Below are positions 21,101 to 30,427 of a stretch of DNA of 64,000 nt, one piece after another. Position 1 is the stretch's first letter. Every line of letters starts with the position of its first letter. Source of the DNA: Bursaphelenchus xylophilus. Taxonomy: Eukaryota > Nematoda > Chromadorea > Rhabditida > Aphelenchoididae. A program made the translations under genes and the position numbers. The notes below the pieces were generated by a model that worked only from the letters and a program-made list of their open reading frames with translations, was not told the DNA's origin and made no database searches. The DNA is taken from positions 10,168,001-10,232,000 of the forward strand of contig CAJFCV020000006.1 in assembly GCA_904066235.2 (NCBI GenBank), given 5' to 3'.

Positions 21101-22151
21101 CAAAATCTGAGCGTCGCACTTGGAGTACTTCCCCTGCTAGATAATTTTTAAAACGTATAGTCTTCGAAGAGGGATTCCATAAAACTTTTTATTTCGCCAA
21201 TGATTTCAAACGACATTTTTTGATCAAAAAATGCCAAAAATTAAAAAAAAAACTTTATTCATTTCTAAAGCTGGGTGTTAGACCTCATAATAACGCTCAA
21301 GACCTTCAACTTTATTTGTAGTCAAGACACCATGAAAACGAGAAGAAACCGTCAAAGAAAAAAAATCCGCTTTCTCTGACCGTCCCTCCCATTTTGCATA
21401 ATCTCTCGTCTGCAAAGATCGTTGAATATCTCGGCTCTGCTTGCATAGAAAGAACTAATTTTTTTAGAGAGTTATTGGTTGGATTGCTAGAGCATTCACA
21501 CCAAATTTGAAGAAAATTGGAGAGCTGGCCTTTTAGAACTTGACTGGGAAAATTTAGTCATCATTTTAATTTTCAAATTGAAATTTTCGACATTTTCCGC
21601 GAAAAAAATTGCAGGTGAAATTGTCAGCAATTATTACTGTGTCTATTTAGAGTAAGAATACCAAATTTAGAGGCAATTGGAATTTCTAATTTTGAGATAT
21701 TGCCTTACCTTCAGCTAGCCTAGTGCAATATAAGAAATTTTCCTTTTCGCCTCCAAAGTTCCCAAGTCTCCTCAAAATTCAAAAACAACCTCTCAAAAAA
21801 CTTTTTCTCTACAGCATCCCCACTCACCAATGCCACATCCTCTCCAAATTCCTCGGCGGCATTCAAAATTTGTCGATGAAAAAGGACCATGTTCTTCTTC
21901 TCGTAGAACTCCTCGATCTCTTTTTTTATCTCCTTTTTCAGCGTTTGGTCCGAAATATTTTCCATGGCCACAAATGCGGCGACTGACCGAATGCGGCCAC
22001 ATCCGCATTTCCGAAATTTTGGCCAATTTTTGGTCACTTTTCTTACGATTTTTTTGCGAAATTGGGTGTATTTTTGTGAAGAGACAGTCCTTGACGGGCT
22101 ATTTTTCTTTTGGAAATTTTTTCTTGTCATATTGACCAAAATAGAAGCCAT
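15150..22151 (-). CDS. acyl-CoA synthetase / 4-coumarate-CoA ligase-like enzyme
   Basis: Ten exons, in order: 22151-21828, 19971-19761, 19724-19627, 19173-18956, 18635-18458, 18190-18013, 17174-16911, 16852-16752, 15662-15506, 15415-15150. All phases agree and give 664 residues. It belongs to the adenylate-forming (ANL) family, which activates a carboxylate with ATP to an acyl-AMP and transfers it to CoA. Visible motifs are the AMP-binding loop SSGTTGTPK (about 258-266), [16 protein letters not shown] (about 403), WLHTGD (about 487-492), [11 protein letters not shown] with the hinge, and PRTASGK with the catalytic Lys near 602. The first ATG adds a 62-residue Lys/Arg-rich leader, possibly mitochondrial; M63 (21965) would give 602 residues. 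The C-terminus (ETFL) is not a peroxisomal PTS1. Substrate cannot be predicted. Introns 1, 6 and 8 contain TIR elements. Confidence 0.93.
15747..15889. mobile_element. MITE, CAGTCTGTCGGG family, in ligase intron 8
   Basis: It is 143 bp, from CGGTCTGTCGGGAAAATAATG to CATTGTTTTCCCGACAGACTG, with AT on both flanks. The inner sequence matches the copy at 56399-56548 closely ('gcatcgaaaat...cgtcgccg...cttcagcg'). Confidence 0.8.
16195..16660 (+). mobile_element. LTR-retrotransposon remnant in ligase intron 8
   Basis: The segment shares the order 'acgacttcgcgtgcgaatttgc', 'ggaatgaccgacaaattggt', 'taaaaggaagag' and 'ggtcacatcg' with 48235-48510. A TATAAAAG-type box at 16318 and the repeat in two places suggest an LTR and adjoining leader. 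Neither copy has an internal coding region. Confidence 0.55.
17396..17988. mobile_element. TIR element, CAAGG family, carrying a tRNA-like gene (copy 2)
   Basis: The 593-bp element lies in ligase intron 6, with arms of about 120 bp starting CAAGGAAAGTACTTTTATGG and flanked by TAA on both sides (17393-17395, 17989-17991). It is very close to copy 3 in sequence but has the opposite internal orientation. Confidence 0.88.
17690..17778 (-). tRNA. tRNA-Ser/Leu-derived pseudogene in TIR element copy 2
   Basis: Minus strand: A box TTGCCGAGTGG (17770-17760), a long variable-arm-like region, and B box GGTTCGATTTC (17717-17707). Stems pair poorly. Compared with copy 3, one A-box base differs. Confidence 0.6.
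19213..19520. repeat. MITE half plus GCACNGTGC cluster in ligase intron 3
   Basis: A right end of the CAGTCTGTCGGG family (TTATTTTCCAGACAGACTG, about 19265-19283) is followed by four palindromes (19365-19445). The block 'gtgcactttatgaaaatact' (19491-19510) follows; it is the terminal block of the elements at 54645-54882 and 58558-59115. Confidence 0.6.
20034..20090. mobile_element. truncated end of a CAGGGG-type element
   Basis: The block 'caggagagtatatcccaagttcgacgctcaaagtttgat' matches one terminus of the family directly upstream of the fuller copy at 20091. Confidence 0.55.
20131..20724. mobile_element. TIR element, CAAGG family, carrying a tRNA-like gene (copy 3, nested)
   Basis: The 594-bp element is inserted in the 20091-21136 element. 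The uninterrupted site in the copy at 48907 reads ttctttaaatttt. Here it is ...ctTTA|element|TTAaatttt, which proves a 3-bp TTA duplication. Confidence 0.92.
20343..20426 (+). tRNA. tRNA-Ser/Leu-derived pseudogene in TIR element copy 3
   Basis: A box TGGCCGAGTGG (20350-20360) and B box GGTTCGATTTC (20403-20413) are 42 bp apart, with a variable-arm-like stretch between. This fits a Ser/Leu tRNA length, but the T and anticodon stems are broken. Confidence 0.62.
21290..21715. repeat. old relative of the CAGGGG-type element
   Basis: Blocks such as 'ctctctgacc', 'gcataatctctcgtctgcaa' and 'atatctcgg' recur in the same order as in 23140-23500 and 56570-57090. It is too decayed to define ends. Confidence 0.45.
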
Positions 22152-22256
22152 CCCGAATGTTTTTAAGGGACAAAGAGCAAGTTGAGTGGGTGGAAAGTTG
22201 AATTTTTGGAGGAAAAATGTCGAAAGTTTGTCTTTTTTTTATAAAAAATCATCTAA

Positions 22257-22705
22257 CAGGGGAAGTACCCCAAGAGCGACGCTCAGATTTTGATGAAACT
22301 TGGCACAAATTTAGAATAATTTTTTCTAAGATATATGCGAGAATCCTAGCTCGCGCTTTGCAGAAACAACCGAGATTTTTAGATCGAAAGTCGGCGAAAA
22401 TTTAGGACTTTTTGCCGAATTTCAGCACAAAAAGTTTCATGCCTATTTCTACCGTAAAGGATAATGTTTCTACAAAAAATCAAATTTTTCCGCGCGAAAC
22501 TGCCAAAGTTATGGCCAAAAAGCGTTTTTCTCTCTGACCGCTCTCCACGTTTAGCGTGCTCTCTCGGCGGCATAAATCGTCCGATATCTCGGCGGCGCCT
22601 GCAAAGCGCAAGCTAAAACTTTCAGGAATTGATATCTAGTCCATACCCGACGTGTGTGTAAAATTTAAAGAAAATCTGAGCGTCGCACTTGGGGTACTTC
22701 CCTTG
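22257..22705. mobile_element. CAGGGG-type TIR element, intact length
   Basis: The 449-bp element has ends CAGGGGAAGTACCCC and ...GGGGTACTTCCCTTG and perfect TAA flanks (22254-22256, 22706-22708). It lies 105 bp upstream of the ligase ATG, so it may sit in or near that promoter. There is no open frame beyond chance. Confidence 0.88.
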
Positions 22706-23690
22706 TAAGTTCGAATGGAAAATTCTCAAAGGTTATCTTGTAAAATTTCTTCAAATTTTGGAAGGAACCTCTGTATAAGCCATAAATTTATCGCTAAAAA
22801 TTTCAGCTTTTGCTTTGCAACTACAGCCGAGATATCAACGATCTTTGGAGAGGAGAGATTATGGCAAGTAAGAGAAAAAGCATTTTTCCGCCAGATCTTT
22901 GTGCATTTTTAGAATAAAGCATTCTTTATCGTATTTTACAACCCTCCAAAAAATGTTTTTATTTATAAAACATAATTTTTTTTTGTTACCTTTGCTCCAG
23001 AAAATCTTATGATTGGGCTAAAGGTCTAAAATTAAAGTCAAAATAAAAACAAATGGCTTTCCAGACAGCCCACTTTGACCTTTAAAGTTCAACTTTTTTT
23101 ACGTCAGATTAATCTATTCATCTTTCCGAAGCGAATGAACAACAATCTCAAGAACACTTGACAAAAAACGATATTGCAATTGATCAAATCGATTCTCCGA
23201 ATCAGATCTACTTCCTAAAAATTCTAGCTCGTGTTTTGCAAGAACAGCCGAGCTATTCCACCATGTTTGCAGTCAAGATATTATGGAAAACGAGAAGAGA
23301 TGGTCAGAGAAAAAGAAGCCGCTTTCTCTGGCCATCTCTCCTCATTTTTCATAACCTCTCGTCTGCAAACATCGTTGAATAGCTCGGCCGCTCTTGCAAA
23401 GCATGAGCAAAAATTTTTATACATTTATTTTCGACGTTTGAAGACCGTCTGTGCCAAATTTTTCCGGAAATTTACCATCACCCTTCAAGCTACTGACCAA
23501 TAAACATTTTAACCTCCAAATCTACCCATCATTCTCTTTATTTACAATAATCATCGAAATTATGGTTTAAAACCAAAAAAAATGTTGAATAAAAATGTGA
23601 TATACAATATAATAGAAATTTTAGAAATTGCGAAGACGGAATTGACGTTGTACCGCATAAATTCAGATCACCAGATTGAGTGTAATATCG
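22706..23690. repeat. intergenic between ligase and VHL; degenerate element at ~23100-23505
   Basis: 23100-23505 holds a degraded relative of the same family as 21290-21715 ('ctctctgg', 'catctctcc', 'gtctgcaaacatcgttgaat'). A minus-strand AATAAA at about 23540 lies some 150 bp past the VHL terminal stop. I see no gene. Confidence 0.45.
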
Positions 23691-26600
23691 CTAGCCGAAT
23701 ATCTTGTCGAATTCACTGATTTTCGGAGGTTTCTCGGGCTGGACGTGTTCTGCAAGAGCCAACATTGTATTTAGCACTCATGTTTATATTAATTATATTG
23801 TTTTAGACATTAAAATCGAAAAATTTTTATATTGTACTTGACTCAAATTTCAAAAAAAAAATTTTGATATATATTTGTCTTTGATTTTTTCCGCTTTTAA
23901 TCTCTCATATTAAACATATAACCCATTTTCATACTATTTATATTACATTAGGCAACAAAATAAAAAAATTTCATATCACACTAGGCAAAATTTTAAAAGT
24001 TTTCGTATTATCCCTCATTTTCATCTCTAATCTCCCATGTTTCTCCTCAATACTTTCATAATATGATCAGCCACTTGTAAACAGTATTTTTAGCAACTTT
24101 TTTTGACTGCCACTACCTTCTTTCGTTACAAATCAAGCACCACTGAGCTTTGAACACACAAATATTTACCCGACCACTTCGTGGACTTCGTTCTGATTTG
24201 TTTTTCGAGCCGCTCTTGTTTCAATTTCTGGAGGGGGCTGGTGGGTGATCTTTGGATTTGAATTTAGACACAAACCCGAAAATAGAATTGGTCGAAAAGT
24301 ACAAAATGACGGGCCGTGACAGGCGTAGACATGGCTAGTGGGCCGGGCCGAACGAGTTTTAAAGGCCCCGGGGCCGGGCCGACCTCTTCCGGCCCCCGGG
24401 CCGGGCCGACCGGGGGCCCCCGCCAGGCCCCCAATCGGCCCCCAATGACTAAAATTCTCAGTATCAAAGCGAAAATTAGGGTTGCCAATAAAAATAAAAC
24501 GCAGAGCCAAGAACCGATTGGGTTTTTTGAAGTACTTTAGGCAATGGTTGGTAATTTTTTGTTTCAAAAATTTATTGTCGCTTGTTATAACAAAAAAATG
24601 GGGGCTAAGGTAGTACAACTCGATAGCCCAGTTCAGCCCCCTTGGACCCAGTATAAACCCCCTCATCCAATCTGAAGCGCCTACTCGGGATTGGGTTCTC
24701 TCGGCTACGATCATCGTTGCCTGAACCACAAATACGAATTTGGACGGTAACTGGGGCTTTGAACTAAAACGCCTGGGGTCATTTTACTCTAATTTGCATT
24801 TTTTGTATAATTCTAATTCTTTAATTACGGTGGGTGTGAAATGGGCAAAACAGTGGGGTTTGAACTACCTTTCGCGGGGAGCTGAACTACCAAAGCCCCA
24901 AAAAAATGTGTTATATCTCGCAATGAATGCAGTATTTATATTTACAGTTCGGCCCCCTGTCGGCCCCCGGCCCGGCCCGGCCCCCTGGGGGCCGGGCCGG
25001 GCCGGGCCGGGCCGAGAAAATTTGAAGGGGGCCGGGGCCGGGCCGACCTCTTCCGGCCCCCGGGCCGGGCCGCGATTTTCGGCCCGGCCCGGCCCCCCAG
25101 CCATGTCTAGACAGGCGGCGGAGGTTGCAAAGTCCACAAGGTCTTTACTACGTCATAATAACAAATATTACATCATTTTTTGACTTTGATACCTAGTACA
25201 ATATAAATTTAGTCAAACAATGAGTAAAAATCGGGGTTTTTAGCCAATTAAAGTCGTAAAGGTTTCGAAAAAAGGGCCCATCGTATTTTACAATCACCAA
25301 AAATCCTATTTTCCTCAAATCGAACAGTTTTTTCTACAAAAAATCTCTAGTGTCTACTACAATATAATATTGCTCATAAAACAAACAAGCCCTTGTTTTA
25401 ATCAAGAAATGTTGATGTAAAAAGACATTCATTAATTTTTACGTATTTTACGATCCTCCATTTCTATTAACAAGATTAAATTTCGACAAAAATCATATTA
25501 CTCCTACTACAACATAATTTTGGTCATAAAATGGCCAAAAAGCGGTTTCTTTCAATAAATTTATGTTTAATATGCGTCAAAACCAACTCTTTGTACTTCC
25601 ACTCAAAAAGATTTTTAGTTTTTACCCAAAAACTTCATTAATTTTTCATAAAGGTAATATTACACCTACTACAACATAATTTTGGTCCGCAAACATATAA
25701 AAACTAATTTTCTTTTGACAGATCAAGCTCTAATATTATCTACAAAACATCCTCCGTATTCTACAACTACCAGAACTCTGATTTTTTACCAATAAACTAG
25801 TAATTTTTTCAAAAAAAATCTTTTTTTCAGCGTTTTCCAATTTTCTCCCTGATTTTTTTTTTCCTCGCAAAGTTCATTGCGTCCAACCTAAAATAAATAT
25901 TCGTCCAGACGCAACAAAAACTCGTCCAGACGCACTTAACAACCTCCAGACTTCCTCATCTAGCCGCCTCCATTATAGTTGCACTTTTCGGCGGAAAAGT
26001 GCAACGTAAAACGGATCAAGATTCCAAAGGTTGTCTGCAAATCATGTGAGCGATCATGTGGACTCTCACTCGAACAAATTCTGTTGCAAAAACTCGGTCG
26101 TTGCGTCATTTTCGCGGCGAAATGTGATTTTGGAGCAAAGTCCAAAAAAACTTCTGATAATTTAATAACTATAAGGTACAATAGTACTTTTACTACAGAA
26201 ATTGGAGTGGTTGCATGTTTCTAAAACACCGGCTATCTTGAAATGTACTTTCTGTGTCAGAAGTTTCCGATTTTTTACTTTTTTGGTCATGGATAATATC
26301 AGCTGATATCTTCAAAAATTTCGAAGAAAAAGTAGTCGATAAATTATTGAAAGACCTTTATAGGTCAAAATAATCCCATCGAGAGCAAAAACTCCAAGCC
26401 TATACGCAAAAAAAATCGTAAAAATACCTAATCTCTCATGGATAATATAAGCTTATATCGTGAATTCCAGCAAAACAAAACGACTAAATCTTTTCCAAAT
26501 TATACTACAGGCCCTGTCACGTCTATTAATGGACATTACTCTTCCATATTCCTCTTACGATACTGATAAATTCACTTTTCGGTCATGGATAATATAAGCC

Positions 26601-28130
26601 AATATTGATCCTCTCAATATTTGACATTTTTTCCTTCCAAATTTCCAGTTATTATCTAAAAACTCAAAACAAAGTCAAAACGCTCTTACTTTTTGGTATC
26701 GTCCAGTGCGATGGCCTCGACTTCTTCATCAATATTAATTTTTCGTTTTCGGAACTTGGCCAGATCCAAATGCAATTCCTGTTTCATCAGCTCTTTCAGC
26801 GTCTCAGTCAGCTGATCCACAACCAACTTGGCTTCATTTTGCTCCGGTTTCTCAAAGGTTTTATCGGTTTTGATACTGTTTTTGTAGGATATGCGATTAA
26901 TGAATTGTTGAAGTAGGTCGGACTAAAATAAGGTCATAAATCAAATTGATATTCCAACATATCTGCCTAAAATTCAATTGACAAACAAGAATAAAGTCCA
27001 CTTACCATTAGACCAAAAGGAATTGGTTTGCTGAGCACCTGATCCGGCGTAAAATGCTGCGAAATGCTTTTTAGGCACAGCTTTTTCAGCGATTTCACTT
27101 GATCCTTGACGAATGCCACTGCAATCGGCAATGGAGCAGCATTGTGTGTCTCGTGATGGCCAACGACAGTACCATGAAGGGGGTAGAAGACCATGTCGTC
27201 TGTGCCGCGGAAACTATAAATTTCTCCATCTTCTGAATCTCGGAACACCCAGCAATGTCCTTCAAAGGTTTGCATGTCTGTATAGCCTTTTGGTGCCAGT
27301 GACATGTAGTACGAGTCGTCCATATCCTGAAGGAATTATACTATCAAAATATCATACAAAGGATTCAAAAAACAATAAGAATTTTCGATATTCTCCATGA
27401 CCTAGAAGCCTTTGAAGAAATTGATGGATTTCGTATTTTAACAACAAGAAATTAGTTTCAAAGAATATCCAAAACAAGATGATGAGCGTCAGCTATCTTT
27501 TGAGACATCTTTTCTACCAACTTAGACGATGTCACATATAGAAATCTCGATATTACACTTAACACCTCATGTGCAATATAATATTTCCCATATCTTCTCA
27601 AATCCTCTAAAATCCAAAACAAAAAGGGCAAAAAGGACTTACTCTATCTCTAACCCAGATCATATCCAGTTTTCTGTTGGTCGTGTTGAAGAATCTAACA
27701 ATCATTCGATGCCTTTCATGTCCCACAGAAGCTTTTCTGTTTGTGATAAATTCGAAGCACTTATCCAACGCAACCTCCTCGGCTTCCGTATGGAATGGTG
27801 GTCGGATTCGGATGGCTTCTCCTCGATCATTTCGGATCGCATTCATAACTCTGGAGTTGTAAAAATTTCCCCTCAACTCCTTGATCAATTTGTCGTAGCT
27901 CAAGCCAGTGGCGTACAAAAAATAGTACAAAACGTAGTGTGCATCCGTTGAAGAGGCGAATGTGTAATCCTGAAAGCATTAAACTTAAAAATTTGCCACA
28001 TATTATCATTCATCAGACCAATTTTTTGACCACCTAGTATAATATCGAAGAAAAAGACGAAAAAGGGAGACAATGCAAACGTGCGTTCTTTAAACTTTAA
28101 AAATCTTTTTCTCCACCACCTTACCTCCAT
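23691..28130 (-). CDS. vhl-1: von Hippel-Lindau protein (HIF-binding E3 substrate receptor)
   Basis: Exons: 28130-28125 (ATG GAG only), 27969-27643, 27326-27006, 26922-26690, 24249-24170, 23749-23691; phases agree throughout, 341 residues. If exon 4 is not spliced, translation stops at 26686 and gives 296. VHL recruits prolyl-hydroxylated HIF to a Cul2-elongin ubiquitin ligase. The beta domain runs from about 95 (VRFFNTTNRKLDMIWV) through EGHCWVFRD. Aligning to human VHL, Y118, T131, H135 and W137 match Y98, S111, H115 and W117, with exact spacing; human H110 is Q130. The alpha-domain elongin-C helix is SLKKLCLKSI (C195, human C162). About 90 N-terminal residues and a charged C-terminal tail are extra to the family core. 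In-frame stops precede the ATG. The last-but-one intron holds a hAT element. The exon 5 acceptor is weak (alternative at 24237). Confidence 0.85.
24326..25109. mobile_element. hAT-type non-autonomous element in VHL intron 4
   Basis: The ends TAGACATGGCTAG and the inverse ...CAGCCATGTCTA are flanked by a perfect 8-bp duplication, GACAGGCG (24318-24325, 25110-25117). Both subterminal parts hold dense GGCCCGG/CCGGGCC runs, as in 3827-4298. Its edge is 77 bp from the proposed exon 5 acceptor. Pro/Gly/Arg-rich frames across it are composition artefacts. Confidence 0.87.
25185..26600. repeat. intronic series of short recurring motifs (VHL intron 4)
   Basis: Motifs of the type CCTACTACAAYATAA (25192, 25357, 25503, 25668) alternate with CGTATTYTACRA (25280, 25441, 25758) at roughly 75-90 bp. 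Further on, CATGGATAATATMAG recurs at 26287, 26438 and 26584, about 150 bp apart. No coding sequence is visible. Confidence 0.55.
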
Positions 28131-28681
28131 TTACTACGCTGATAACAATGTTTGGAGTCCTTTTTCACATTAGAATTTGATCTTATATCTGATGAATAAT
28201 ATAATTGTTGAATAAAAAATATTTTTGGACGGAACAAAGCCAAAATCAATATAAAAACAAGCTTTTTAGCTCGAGAGCCACCTCGTGAGCAAGCTCATGA
28301 AACAATTTTTTCTCGTTTTGCGACAAAAAATAAGAGCCACTGACGGGTTTTTCGGATTTCCAGAAAATCCGTCAGCACGACTAGTAAAATTTGACTATCT
28401 AGAAGTTGACAATGTAATGGAATGTCAAAACTAGACCGTATAGATCGTAAACATGTATTTGCAACACTTCCAACAAAGTCTTGCCCTAAATTTAGCAGTC
28501 CCGATGACGTGTTTTCTGGAAATTTCCAAAAATCTTTTGCAGTGGACGAACTTTTGGAAACGTTCTCTCTTGTAGATCAAAGTACTCCTCCAGCCAATAC
28601 GCTTAGTGTCCAATCGGCTTTTCTAATCATTTTTCACGACCAGCTGAGCCGATTCCTTTGGAAATGAGCCAGGATGTTATA
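28131..28681. other. gap between VHL start and a putative upstream gene; nothing firm
   Basis: The sequence upstream of the VHL ATG is unremarkable. An 81-codon plus-strand frame (28422-28667) has a protein-like composition but no splice context or recognised family. Confidence 0.35.
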
Positions 28682-29144
28682 CTAGGCAAAGAGGTGGGAA
28701 AACAAGGGATTTCCCTGGATTTAGTAAGTCTTTCGAGTTAAAATTGTTGTATTTTAGAAGTATAAGACAGAATCAAGGATTTGAAACAATAAAGCATTTG
28801 AGAATACAGAAATTTGAAAAATTTGATACCTAAAATAACATGGATTATATAAAATTTTGCAAAGTACAGGATAAAATCAAGTGCAAACCGGCCAAATAGA
28901 TGAAATAAGCTCCAGAGGTCGTAATACAGATATTTTTTTTTCGAAATCTCGACCATCTTACCTTAGCATCATCGAGTTTTACATCGACTTGAACACGGTT
29001 GTTGAGCCAGTGCAAATACGGTGTTATGTAGGATCCAAAATACATTTTTTGGGACCTCTCTTCACTGTCCTCGTTCGCGACTACTCCTATTTCCAGTTGA
29101 TTTCGCTGGTTTTTAAAATCTTTTAGTACTTTGAACGGGAAAGT
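28682..29144 (-). CDS. partial gene: two candidate 3' exons of an unknown protein
   Basis: Exon 29144-28962 (acceptor ttttttagcag, donor AAG|gtaagatgg) encodes 61 residues in phase 0, beginning TFPFKVLKDF and ending VKLDDAK. Exon 28714-28682 would add GNPLFSHLFA and a stop, but its acceptor (aaatccag) lacks a pyrimidine tract. I could not find the 5' exons between 29145 and 30400 and recognise no domain. It could instead be an untranslated or alternative 5' portion of the VHL gene, since it lies upstream on the same strand. Confidence 0.35.
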
Positions 29145-30409
29145 CTGCTAAAAAAGGGGGCGGAGTCAGTGGTCTCCAGACATAGTCAACTGTCTCGAGC
29201 CCTCCCCAGGTCACAGGCTCTCTTGCGTTTCGGTTTTTGGGCGTTTACAAATGAATTGCGGAGGGTGGCTGGTCAAATTCGGCGAAGTCATATGAAATCC
29301 GCATGGATAACATAATTTTTTTGTCAGAATTGGCCAAAGATAATCGTCAGATCAAAGACATGGGCCAGTCATGGCTTGTAGGCTTAATTTCAGAAAAATT
29401 TATTCGAGGTATACTGTAATTTAGCCCCTCCTTTCCTCTTCCAACTGCTGATTTTTTCCTCCGCCCTCCCACTACGAACCACAAAAACGCCAGAGGCGAC
29501 TCGTCAACTCAAACGTGCTAAATATACCCTCTTCATGTAGAGCCGACCTTCACTCTTCTACATCATGCGATCAGAGTACGCCTCAACTCAATTAATTTTG
29601 TTACAATCGTTTAAAATGCTCTTTTTCATATCGAATACAGTTCATAATCTTCTTGAAAAAAATTTGCAAACCTGGAAATGACATTATGATTCATCTGTAA
29701 TTGATTCGGAGAAGTTTGAAAGGAAAATAAAATATGTCATCATGACAGTCATTAATGGTCAAGTAAAATGTATAAAGCAACACTATTTGAAGAAAATTAT
29801 TTTTTATTACACTCTAACGCCCATAATTTACAACATATGTAAAAGTCTTGCCCTGCGAACATCATATTCGGTCTGTCAGGATGACGGATTTTCTGGAAAT
29901 TGGAAAAATTGGAATTTTTTTGGAAGAGCTCGCTTTCTTCTTGTTTAGTTTGATGCCTTTACAATGTCGACGAAAAAAATGACTCGATAACTTTTTTTCT
30001 CGGTTCCACCTGGCTCATTTCATCAAAATTTCCCTAATTCCTCACATTTATTACCTAAAATAATATAACTTTTGCCAAAAATAGAACTATTTTTGATGTT
30101 TTCGGCTTCCGAACGGTAATTAAAGGCGAAGTAAAAGGTCCGGAGCTCTTCTTTGATGTTTTTCAGAGGGCTTCAATCGCATCTTTCCGACGAATTTTAT
30201 CCGCAAACCTCTCGCTTCAGACAACTTTTTCGATTTCTCATTTTTGACAGGGATTTTTCGAAGTTCCGAGCTTCCAAAACCAGCGTTCGGCTCCACTTTG
30301 TTTGAAGGTATCTTTCGGAGTTACTTTTACTCAAATCCCGTGACTTTTTCTTTTGAAATCGCGAGCTCCCTCAAGTATAATATAATTTTTCCTATTCTTG
30401 ACGTTTCAT
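29145..30409. other. divergent intergenic region upstream of the kinase-auxilin gene
   Basis: No coding exon is supported. 29440-29540 is less A/T-rich and 30050-30400 holds several AATATAA-type motifs. It is the only shared upstream space between the minus-strand VHL side and the plus-strand kinase-auxilin gene, so promoters for both should lie here. Confidence 0.4.
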
Positions 30410-30419
30410 AAATTTCAGT
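30410..30419 (+). promoter_or_regulatory. probable spliced-leader acceptor of the kinase-auxilin gene
   Basis: The sequence cataaatttcag ends at 30418, nine bases before the ATG at 30428. This TTTCAG-close-to-ATG arrangement is typical of spliced-leader addition in nematodes. Confidence 0.5.
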
Positions 30420-30427
30420 GGGTAAAG

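Larger units (their letters stand above)
20091..21136. mobile_element. CAGGGG-type TIR element interrupted by a tRNA-bearing element
   Basis: The ends are CAGGGGAAGTACTCCAAGTGCGACGCTCAG and the inverse at 21136. Without the nested insertion the element is 449 bp, exactly the length of the uninterrupted copy at 22257-22705. It lies in ligase intron 1. The flanks TTA and CTA suggest a decayed 3-bp duplication. Confidence 0.85.

Noticed and set aside
24166..25183. Pro/Gly/Arg-rich open frames on both strands
   Set aside because: These come from the GGCCCGG runs of the hAT-type element. They are open on both strands because of composition.
27827..28009. An alternative VHL frame beginning GLHIRLFNG
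   Set aside because: It ends at a stop within the exon and would not join the conserved beta-domain exon in phase. The ATG GAG frame does.
28422..28667. An 81-codon plus-strand frame with protein-like composition
   Set aside because: No acceptor, donor or neighbour on the plus strand fits, and it overlaps the putative minus-strand intron region. Kept only as a note.
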